NCBI GenBank assembly: GCA_910577795.1
Contig: CAJTNW010000014.1
Coordinates: 1 to 15,234, forward strand
Source: an uncultured Christensenella sp.
Lineage (GTDB): Bacteria; Bacillota; Clostridia; Christensenellales; UBA3700
Length of the DNA stretch: 15,234 nucleotides
Reading direction: 5' to 3'
Part shown: positions 8,031-15,234 of the stretch, one piece after another
How the letters are laid out: each line of letters starts with the position of its first letter
How positions within the stretch are numbered: position 1 is the stretch's first letter
The notes under the pieces: model-generated
The model's database searches: none
What the model saw: only the letters and a program-made list of their open reading frames with translations
Told to the model about the DNA's origin: nothing
Made by a program: the position numbers and the translations under genes

Positions 8031-8060
8031 AAATAAATAAAATATACGCAAAATAATGTT

Positions 8061-8064
8061 GAGG
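8061..8064 (+). promoter_or_regulatory. Ribosome binding site placing the PBP start at 8071
   Basis: GAGG (within TTGAGG) lies 6 bases before ATG 8071. The in-frame ATG at 8056 has no purine-rich site upstream and itself overlaps this leader, so 8071 is the better start. Confidence 0.75.
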
Positions 8065-8070
8065 TCTACT

Positions 8071-10206
8071 ATGAAAAAAGTATTAAAAATTACAACTATA
8101 ATATTGTCAGTAATTATAGGTATAGTTTTGATTTTAGCAATTGCTGGAATATCCTATTTTTTTATTACAACTAAAGACGAAAAATTGGATATATCAAAAC
8201 TAGATGGTAATTACAGCAATATTGAAATATTTGATAATAAAAATAAAGAAATAATGTTGAAAAATAACAACTATACTACAATAGACGAAGTATCACCATA
8301 TATTATTGATACTTTTGTTAGTGTTGAGGATAAAAGATTTTTTAAGCATAGAGGTATAGATACAAAAAGAATGTTATCTGCTGCAATAAAAAATATTGGT
8401 AGCAAAAGTTTAAAAGAAGGTGCATCTACTATTACTCAACAATTAATAAAAAATACACATTTAACAAATGACAAAACTTTTAAACGAAAATTAAGTGAAA
8501 TTAGACTTGCATTAAAATTGGAAGATAAACTGACTAAGCAACAGATAATGGAAAAATATTTAAATAATTTGTATTTTGGTAGTGGTATATATGGCATACA
8601 TGATGCTTGCCTTGCCTTTTTTGATAAGTTGCCGTCAGAGGTAAATTTGAGCGAGGCTGCTATGCTGGTTGGAGTTGTAAAAAATCCTGCAAAAAATTCG
8701 CCACTTACTAATTTTGATGGTGCAATAGAGAGACAAAAAGTAATTTTTTCAGTTTTAAAAAATAATAAAACTTATGATGAAAAAGATATTGAAAATGCTA
8801 AAAATTATCAAATTATTCTAAAAAATGGCTTAATTTATAATAAAATGCATAAATCTTTTATAAATAACGCCATTTTTGAGAGTACTTTGCTTTTAAATAT
8901 GGACGAAAAGGATATAGCAAATAACGGCTATAAAATTGTAACTTATCTTGATAGTGGCTTGCAAGAAAAAATGTTTAACGAAGTTAATAATTATGATTTA
9001 AATTGCAATTATGTTCGTGCAAGTATTGATAATAGTGTTATGGGAGTTACCTCTTATATATCTAATTTATCGCAAGTTGATAATGATATAAAAAGACAAG
9101 CAGGCTCTATTATGAAACCATTTAGTGTTTACTTGCCTGCCTATGAAGATAAATTAATTAATGGTTTAACGCAAATATTGGATGAAAAAATTAATATTAA
9201 TGGATACTCCCCATCAAACTTTAACAATGTTTATCATGGATATGTTAGTGTTAAAGACTGTGTTGCACATTCTTATAATGTACCAGCAGTAAAATTGCTT
9301 AATCAATTAGGTGTAGATAAAAGTGTTGAATTTTTATCTAGGTATGGAATTAACATAAATAGTAAATCACAAAATTTGACTTTAGCACTTGGTGCAAACT
9401 CTACTTCCCCTTTAAAAATTGCATCTTGTTATTCTTCAATTGCAAATAATGGTAATTTTGAGGACTGTAGATTTGTTAAACAAATAATTGATAAAGATGG
9501 TAGAATTGTATTTTCAAGAAAAAATAAATCTATTCAAGTTGTAGAAAGTGATGCAAATTACCTAATGCTAGATAATTTGATGGGAGTTGTAAAAAATGGA
9601 ACTGGAAGTAAACTAAAAGATTTACCTTATCAAATAGCATGCAAAACTGGTACTGTTTCTGCAAGTGATGGTAAAAATACAGATGCTTGGTGTTGTGCAA
9701 TAACTACTAAAAATACTTTTATTGCTTGGGACGGCAGTAAAAAAGACGAATTTTTGGATAAAACGCACGGAGGTAGTAGTTTTCCTGCTATGAGTATAAA
9801 AGATTATATGAATTTAACATATAACACAGAAAAACCAGCAGATTTTGTAAAACCAGATAGTGTGATTAGTCTTAAAATTGATTATGATAAATTAGTAAAT
9901 GAGCATATTGTTATGGCAGTTCAGGATGATTTTAACGGAAATGTAATAAGTGGTCTTTTTTCTTTAAATAATTTGCCTAAAATGACAACTTTTGAGGTGG
10001 AATTTAATGTTAAAAAAAGTTTGTTTGAAGATATAATTGAATTTAATGGACAAACTGGCTCTAAATATAATCTATATATTATTGAAAAAGGAGAAAAAAT
10101 ATTAGTAAATAGTTTTGTTTGCAATGGGGATTTAGTAAGAATAATTCAAAGAAAACAAAATATATTTAAAAATTACGAGTATTATATTGAGTTTGAACAA
10201 GACTAA
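8071..10206 (+). CDS. Bifunctional class A penicillin-binding protein (PBP1A-type)
   Basis: This is a peptidoglycan glycosyltransferase/transpeptidase that polymerises lipid II and cross-links the stem peptides outside the membrane. From ATG 8071 it is 711 residues. The N-terminus is a short basic stretch and one membrane anchor (about 7-32), so the rest is extracellular. The GT51 glycosyltransferase domain (about 60-235) has VEDKRFFKHRGID with the likely catalytic Glu86, GASTITQQLIKN (117-128) and KYLNNLYFGSGIYG (162-175). The transpeptidase domain has all three active-site motifs: SIMK (Ser346, Lys349), SYN (402-404) and KTGT (526-529). A beta-rich tail of unassigned fold follows from about 590. 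The in-frame ATG at 8056 would add five residues but lacks a ribosome binding site. The gene stands alone between a divergent promoter region and a terminator. Class assignment is firm; which named PBP it equals is not. Confidence 0.95.
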   Translation: MKKVLKITTIILSVIIGIVLILAIAGISYFFITTKDEKLDISKLDGNYSNIEIFDNKNKEIMLKNNNYTTIDEVSPYIIDTFVSVEDKRFFKHRGIDTKRMLSAAIKNIGSKSLKEGASTITQQLIKNTHLTNDKTFKRKLSEIRLALKLEDKLTKQQIMEKYLNNLYFGSGIYGIHDACLAFFDKLPSEVNLSEAAMLVGVVKNPAKNSPLTNFDGAIERQKVIFSVLKNNKTYDEKDIENAKNYQIILKNGLIYNKMHKSFINNAIFESTLLLNMDEKDIANNGYKIVTYLDSGLQEKMFNEVNNYDLNCNYVRASIDNSVMGVTSYISNLSQVDNDIKRQAGSIMKPFSVYLPAYEDKLINGLTQILDEKININGYSPSNFNNVYHGYVSVKDCVAHSYNVPAVKLLNQLGVDKSVEFLSRYGININSKSQNLTLALGANSTSPLKIASCYSSIANNGNFEDCRFVKQIIDKDGRIVFSRKNKSIQVVESDANYLMLDNLMGVVKNGTGSKLKDLPYQIACKTGTVSASDGKNTDAWCCAITTKNTFIAWDGSKKDEFLDKTHGGSSFPAMSIKDYMNLTYNTEKPADFVKPDSVISLKIDYDKLVNEHIVMAVQDDFNGNVISGLFSLNNLPKMTTFEVEFNVKKSLFEDIIEFNGQTGSKYNLYIIEKGEKILVNSFVCNGDLVRIIQRKQNIFKNYEYYIEFEQD

Positions 10207-10207
10207 C

Positions 10208-10242
10208 AAAAATACCAAGCATATTTTGCTTGGTATTTTTTT
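10208..10242. terminator. Bidirectional rho-independent terminator between converging genes
   Basis: AAAAATACCAAGCA (10208-10221) and TGCTTGGTATTTTT (10227-10240) form a perfect 14-bp stem with a five-base TATTT loop. A T-run extends to 10242 on the plus strand, and a T5 run lies at the 3' side on the minus strand. The hairpin begins two bases after the PBP stop and directly abuts the stop codon (10243-10241) of the opposing gene, so it can serve both. Confidence 0.9.
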
Positions 10243-13200
10243 AGTTTTTATATTCTATTATAATGTCATAACTTTTTGTTCTATTGTCAATATCTACAAT
10301 AAAAACTTCGCTATCAACTCTTTTATTTTGATTATTTACCAATAAATTTGATTTATTAGATAACTTAATTTGTATATTTGCAGTATAATTTTCAAAATTT
10401 AATTGTATAACATAATCACCCAAAATATAGTTTGGTTTTAAATACAATTTTTTATTTTCAAAATTTATCCCTAAAATATCGTTTAAAATCACTTTATAAA
10501 GCCATGAACTACTTCCAGTATACCAACTCCAGCCACCTTCGCCACTTGTATAAACATCTGCACTTAATACAAATGGTTCATTTTTATATTTTGTGCTAGT
10601 TTTTGATATATTAATTGGATTAATAAGATTTAAAACTTCCATTGCTTTTGGCATATCATATTTTGCAAGTGCTTTTATAAACCAGCAAACTGAATGAGTG
10701 TATTGTCCGCCATTTTCGCGCACACCTTCTGGATAATTTGAGATATAACCATAATACTTTTTGTCATTAAAAGGTGGTGATAATAGTTTTACCAGTTTAT
10801 TTTCTTTATCAATTAAAGTTGTACCAAATGTTAAAGCACGTTTTACTCTTTCCTCATCGCAGCCACCGCAAATCGCCGCAAATGCTTGACTTATTAAATC
10901 TATTTTACAAGAATTACATTCTTCATTACCTAACCATTCTCCGTCTTTAGTATATGCTCTGTTATACCAGTTGCCATTATATGCACCTTCAATACCTTTT
11001 TGTAGTTTTACACATTTTTCTTCAAAAGATTTTTTGTCTTTTGCTGGCATAAACTTTTTAAATTGATTAATAACATAATAACAAAACATACTAAGCCATA
11101 CACTTTCACCATCAGTATCATTGCCTATATTGTTTAGTGCATCATTCCAGTCTCCCTCACCTATCAAAAGTAATTCATTTTTACCAAATTTTAATGAATT
11201 ATTTATTGCTCGTATGCAATGCGAATACAAATTTTCACTAAAATCTGACTTTTCAAATGCTTTGTATAAATCATTTTGGTTAGGAGGAATATTTTCGCTT
11301 TTTAAATAAGGTATTTCTATATTTAAAATGTCTTTATCACCAGTAAAGTTTATATACTCAGTTACAACATAAGGTAAAAATAATTTATCATCGCTTATTT
11401 TTGTTCTTACTCCTTCAGCATAACCATGCCACCAGTGCAAAACATCACCTTCTACAAATTGTCTTTCTGCAGATAATAAAATGTGATTTTTAACATACTC
11501 TGGATTAGTATATAAATATGCTAAGCAGTCTTGTAACTGGTCGCGGAAACCTATTGCTCCCCCAACTTGATAAAATCCACATTTTCCGCATAATCTTGCT
11601 GAATATGTTTGATAAATAAGCCAATTGTTAAATAAAATGTCTAGTTCTTTATTATTAGTGGATATTTTTACTTTGTTTAGGCTGTCAAAATTATCAAGTG
11701 TAACTTTTACTTTTTCGGCTATTGATTCTACATTGTAACTTTGCAATAGTTCTAAATCACTGGACATTACAAAATACAATTTTTTACATTCATTAGGCTT
11801 TAAATCAATGTTTATTTGATTATGCAAATTGCAGTTTTCGTCAAATAATGAATAAATATCATAATCAATAATTTTTATATAAATTTGTTGGTTAGTTAGT
11901 ACATTTACTACTTTTGTAACATTTTCTTCTGTGTTTATTAAAATATGCTTTAATTCACGGTCAACTCCCAATGCAATTTTTAATATTAAATCAATTTTTG
12001 CATTTTGTTCATATTCACGAATATTAGTAATATTGACTAGATAAATTTTACTTTTTCCATCATCAATAATTGTGGACATACAATTGGTATCAAAACCATT
12101 TACAGATAACACATAGTTGGTAAATCCTTGACCATATTTAATATATCCACCATCGGCAAACTTGTTTAAACACCAAGATTTATTATCTGCAGTTAAAATT
12201 AAATTTTCACTTTTTGTTTTAGAATATGCTTCGCCACGCCATTCAGTTATTTTGTTATTTCTTGAATTATTGGTGTATGAAAAATTTTCCCCATTATTTG
12301 TTGTGACAAAACCACCAAATTTTCCGCATATCACATTGCTAAAAGGTTTTTTAGTTTGTTTTGTTAATATATAATTTTTACCCGAAAAGCCACCATAATT
12401 GTCAGTGATATCAAAATTTTCTATATTAGTTTTATCGCTTACTATGCAATTAATTTTACTGCTTTTTTCATAGTTTGTATTAATTATAATTTCACTATTT
12501 ATTGTAACAAAGGCAATACTCTTAATAATATCTGCAATTTCTTTATCTTTTTCAAAAGTTACTTTTATATCATAATATTCTTCACGAATGATTTTGTAAA
12601 TTCCTTCTAATTTTCCGCTACAAAATACACAATAATTTCCAACTAAAGGTTTTAGTATTCTTAATGATTTTAAAAGTAACTTAAACAAATTACTATCAAG
12701 AGTGTTTAAATAAATAATATTATCGTTAATTGTTAATTCATAATCAGATAATTTATCAGCAATTTGTTTATTTTGCTTATTAATTAAACTATTCTTACTA
12801 TACTTGCTATATTTAAGTTTATAAGCAAGTTTAGTTAAAAAGTCATAAGCACTATTGCTATCAAAAATCTTTCGTATTGCAGAAAGTGTTGGTAATTTTG
12901 CTGAATAAATTAAATTGTACACTGCTTTTTTGTCAGTTAGTCCTGCTAACTTGTTTGTAAGTTCACTATAACTCTCAGCATATATTATAACTTGGTAGTA
13001 TTCAAAATTGTCAGTTTTAGTAGTATCTACTTTTCCATTATAAGTGAAAATAGGATAAACTATATCACCAAAAGAATTATCATATTCTTCTGTGTTAAAT
13101 TTAATTTGCCCACTTAGTATATCATAACAATTGCTTTTGTTACTTTCAAATACGACTTTATCTAATCCAATAATTCTAATAGCAAGATACTTTTTGACAT

Positions 13201-15234
13201 TTGATTTTCGTCTGTAAATTATTGTGTTGTCATCATATTTTTGACTTGATACAAACAAATCTTTAAATGCAGGATGGGCAATATAGTCACACTCATTTTG
13301 AAGATTAATGTCCCCATATCCTCTTACAGAGATATTATTTAGGTTTTTGCAATTAATATCAAATTTTCTAACTTCACCATTAAGGCAGTTAGGTATATAA
13401 ATCTCTTCACATAAACCAACCTCAGTGTTTGCATATAAAATTTTTTCTGTATCTGCAGTAAAAGCATAATCACTAGAATTTTTGTATTTTGGATAGTAAT
13501 TTATTTCAATATTTTTATCTAAGTCATAAACAAAGTTTTTAAATCCAAAATCGTCAAAAGTATTGTGATATTTACCTATATTTATTCCATATATACTGCT
13601 CAAATTGTCGCCAAAACTATTAAAATATGCAGTATATTTTCCGTTAGTAAGCACTCCAAAGGCATTTTTATCTTCTGTTTTAAAGTTTGAGTTGTCAAAT
13701 TTATCATATACAAAATCATCTTTAGGTTTTTTGAAACTTTTTTCTTGAATTTTTCTTTCGCTTAATAATATTTTAGCAGATTTGATTTTTTGGTCGCTTT
13801 CAAAAAATTCTGAAATATTGTTTCCGCAAATTGCATTAGTTATGCTTGCTAAAATCATTCCTTGATGGTGACTCATATAAGAATAAATAATGTGTTTACG
13901 TGAAGTTATGTCAATTGCTTCGTAAAAACCATACTCACCCATACCACATTCTTTTTTAATATTAATTAAGTTTTTAACTGCTTCTTTTACATTTATTCTT
14001 AGTGCTAGTGCACTTGCATAAGGTGCTATAACACATCTATTGTGACTGTTTCTTATAGATAATTCTTGCATACCAAAAGAATAATATTGGTATCTTAGAT
14101 TATCGTCAAATTTATAGTATCCACTTTCTGAAACACCCCATATATTTTGACATTTATTTTTAATTGCAAGTTTTACAACATTGCTTTCTGTTTGATATAG
14201 TAGCGAATTTTTTGGTGCTCTAATAAATATATTAGGTAATAAATATTCAAACATTGTACCAGACCAAGATACTAATGTGTTTCCTCCAAAGCCAACGCAG
14301 TCACGCGATAAATTATCCCATGGTATAGAATTTTGATAAAAGGCAGCATATAAAAAGTATAATATTCTTGCTTCACTTGCCATTAAGTCATAATAGTTAT
14401 CAAAACTATTGCTTTTTACATTGTAACCTATATGGAATAAGTTTTTGTTTTTGTCAAGTAAAAAGTCTAAGTCAATTTCTTCTATTAGTTTGCTTATGAT
14501 ATTAATTCCGTATAATGAATGTTTTTTGATAAATTGTTTTGCAACAATTAAACATGCTAACATATTACCATTGTCAACAGATGAAATATAAAATGGATAT
14601 GCTGGTACTTTTTCTTCTACATTATACCAGTTATAAAAATTACCATGATATTTTTCCAAACTATCCAATACATTTAATTTGTCAATTAATTTATTTTCTG
14701 CATCAATTTTGCTAGTAATTCCAAGTTCATAAGCACATATCTCACTTAATATTGAAAACCCTAAATTAGTTGGCGAAGTATAAAGTGATTTTCCGCCAAA
14801 TGGTCTAATTTGTATATTATCTGTAACTAATTCTGTGCTTTTTTGTATATCAAAATAATTGTAAGTTCTTCTTGCAACTTCCAATAAAAATTCTTTTTCA
14901 CTATCAGTAATTGTTTGCTTTTCGTTTTGTTTTACCGAAGTAATATACAAAGACAAAATTAAACCAATAAATATCGCACTATAGCCGACTACGTAAATAT
15001 TGCTAATAAAAACAATACTTAAAATTAACATTGTAAGACATTGTACTACAACAAATTTGCAATAATTATTTATACCACTTTGAGATTGACTTTGACTAAA
15101 TGTTGTCCAGTTTAATCTATTTGAAGAGGTTGAAATTCTGGATATTATTGTGTCTATTGCAACAATCAAATTGTTTATTGCGTATAAAGGCAAAGTGAAA
15201 AATGAAATTATCATGTCACCTATTATTGATAATA
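10241..15234 (-). CDS. Cyclic beta-1,2-glucan synthase-like protein (glycoamylase-like + GH94 regions), N-terminus beyond window edge
   Basis: The frame stays open to the right edge. An ATG at 15214 would give 1657 residues, but it has no good ribosome binding site and the upstream codons are also open, so this is an internal Met of a longer protein. Numbering below is from that Met. Residues 1-50 with SSNRLNWTTFSQ resemble the end of the GT84 synthase part, which is missing here. Two membrane segments follow (about 53-71, 74-93). The glycoamylase-like domain (about 104-490; GH144/GH189 type, the cyclising module in known synthases) has TSPTNLG, GNFYNWYN, SWSGTMFEYLLP, WGVSESGY and SYMSHHQGM. 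The GH94-type region (about 515-1657) has LTNGKYT, AHPAFKDLFV, GFRDQLQD, GEGDWNDAL (Asp1355/Asp1358 include the likely general acid) and ENGGQYTH. Expected product is cyclic or linear beta-1,2-glucan at the envelope. Domain calls are strong; the exact product is inferred. Confidence 0.85.
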   Translation of the reverse strand, partial: LSIIGDMIISFFTLPLYAINNLIVAIDTIISRISTSSNRLNWTTFSQSQSQSGINNYCKFVVVQCLTMLILSIVFISNIYVVGYSAIFIGLILSLYITSVKQNEKQTITDSEKEFLLEVARRTYNYFDIQKSTELVTDNIQIRPFGGKSLYTSPTNLGFSILSEICAYELGITSKIDAENKLIDKLNVLDSLEKYHGNFYNWYNVEEKVPAYPFYISSVDNGNMLACLIVAKQFIKKHSLYGINIISKLIEEIDLDFLLDKNKNLFHIGYNVKSNSFDNYYDLMASEARILYFLYAAFYQNSIPWDNLSRDCVGFGGNTLVSWSGTMFEYLLPNIFIRAPKNSLLYQTESNVVKLAIKNKCQNIWGVSESGYYKFDDNLRYQYYSFGMQELSIRNSHNRCVIAPYASALALRINVKEAVKNLINIKKECGMGEYGFYEAIDITSRKHIIYSYMSHHQGMILASITNAICGNNISEFFESDQKIKSAKILLSERKIQEKSFKKPKDDFVYDKFDNSNFKTEDKNAFGVLTNGKYTAYFNSFGDNLSSIYGINIGKYHNTFDDFGFKNFVYDLDKNIEINYYPKYKNSSDYAFTADTEKILYANTEVGLCEEIYIPNCLNGEVRKFDINCKNLNNISVRGYGDINLQNECDYIAHPAFKDLFVSSQKYDDNTIIYRRKSNVKKYLAIRIIGLDKVVFESNKSNCYDILSGQIKFNTEEYDNSFGDIVYPIFTYNGKVDTTKTDNFEYYQVIIYAESYSELTNKLAGLTDKKAVYNLIYSAKLPTLSAIRKIFDSNSAYDFLTKLAYKLKYSKYSKNSLINKQNKQIADKLSDYELTINDNIIYLNTLDSNLFKLLLKSLRILKPLVGNYCVFCSGKLEGIYKIIREEYYDIKVTFEKDKEIADIIKSIAFVTINSEIIINTNYEKSSKINCIVSDKTNIENFDITDNYGGFSGKNYILTKQTKKPFSNVICGKFGGFVTTNNGENFSYTNNSRNNKITEWRGEAYSKTKSENLILTADNKSWCLNKFADGGYIKYGQGFTNYVLSVNGFDTNCMSTIIDDGKSKIYLVNITNIREYEQNAKIDLILKIALGVDRELKHILINTEENVTKVVNVLTNQQIYIKIIDYDIYSLFDENCNLHNQINIDLKPNECKKLYFVMSSDLELLQSYNVESIAEKVKVTLDNFDSLNKVKISTNNKELDILFNNWLIYQTYSARLCGKCGFYQVGGAIGFRDQLQDCLAYLYTNPEYVKNHILLSAERQFVEGDVLHWWHGYAEGVRTKISDDKLFLPYVVTEYINFTGDKDILNIEIPYLKSENIPPNQNDLYKAFEKSDFSENLYSHCIRAINNSLKFGKNELLLIGEGDWNDALNNIGNDTDGESVWLSMFCYYVINQFKKFMPAKDKKSFEEKCVKLQKGIEGAYNGNWYNRAYTKDGEWLGNEECNSCKIDLISQAFAAICGGCDEERVKRALTFGTTLIDKENKLVKLLSPPFNDKKYYGYISNYPEGVRENGGQYTHSVCWFIKALAKYDMPKAMEVLNLINPINISKTSTKYKNEPFVLSADVYTSGEGGWSWYTGSSSWLYKVILNDILGINFENKKLYLKPNYILGDYVIQLNFENYTANIQIKLSNKSNLLVNNQNKRVDSEVFIVDIDNRTKSYDIIIEYKN

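Larger units (their letters stand above)
7956..8053. repeat. Inverted copies of TACGCAAAA flanking the divergent promoters
   Basis: TTTTGCGTA at 7956-7964 is the exact reverse complement of TACGCAAAA at 8045-8053. Allowing one extra G at 7965, the match extends to about 15 bases (7956-7971 against 8039-8053). The arms are 80 bases apart, and each lies in the 5' leader of its own gene, just downstream of the predicted transcription start. Each reads in the sense direction as AAAATA(C)TACGCAAAA. It could be a shared operator or a chance match in AT-rich DNA. Confidence 0.4.

Noticed and set aside
8016..8033. AT-only hairpin TTTATTA/TAATAAA overlapping the PBP -10 box
   Set aside because: Seven A-T pairs would be very weak, and the symmetry is largely explained by the TATAAT box in low-complexity AT sequence.
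8056..8070. Upstream in-frame ATG as the PBP start, adding five residues
   Set aside because: No Shine-Dalgarno precedes it, while ATG 8071 has GAGG six bases upstream and starts a normal basic-plus-hydrophobic membrane anchor.
15212..15214. ATG at 15214 as the true start of the large glucan synthase-like gene
   Set aside because: The frame remains open upstream to the window edge, no clear ribosome binding site is close, and the following sequence resembles the interior of larger synthases.
1..15234. Search for mobile elements, CRISPR arrays, tRNA/rRNA genes, phage or defence genes
   Set aside because: No direct-repeat arrays, transposase or integrase motifs, or cloverleaf/rRNA sequences were recognised by eye; nearly every base belongs to an identified gene.

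Overview
The window is very AT-rich with short intergenic gaps, strong GGAGG-type ribosome binding sites, TTGAAA/TATTAT-type promoters and Lys/Asn/Ile-rich proteins. This fits a low-GC Firmicutes chromosome, most likely an uncultured member of the Clostridia. Species or family cannot be fixed from the sequence alone. TGG codons serve the conserved Trp positions I checked, so there is no sign of a non-standard code.

Layout. Positions 1-7936 hold one tightly packed minus-strand operon, transcribed from right to left: miaB, mutS, mutL, miaA and a YnbB-like methionine gamma-lyase family gene that runs off the left edge. Gaps between its genes are -1, 26, 1 and 8 bases. A 134-base divergent control region (7937-8070) separates it from a plus-strand gene for a bifunctional class A penicillin-binding protein (8071-10206). 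A 14-bp hairpin terminator (10208-10242) sits between that gene and a converging, very large minus-strand gene (10241 to the right edge). The large gene encodes the C-terminal two thirds or so of a cyclic beta-1,2-glucan synthase-like protein: membrane segments, a glycoamylase-like GH144/GH189-type domain, then a GH94-type phosphorylase region. Its N-terminal part lies outside the window.

How the genes work together. MutS and MutL form a methyl-independent mismatch repair pair: MutL carries the metal-binding endonuclease motifs, and both proteins carry sliding-clamp binding motifs. MiaA and MiaB perform consecutive steps of tRNA A37 modification (i6A, then ms2i6A) and bracket mutSL in the operon. 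The PBP and the glucan synthase both act at the cell envelope, but they converge and are not co-transcribed.

Most of the window is conserved housekeeping DNA. I see no mobile element, CRISPR array, RNA gene or clear new system. The items most worth a second look are the glucan synthase in a low-GC organism and the divergent promoter region, where a repeated TACGCAAAA motif lies symmetrically in both 5' leaders.
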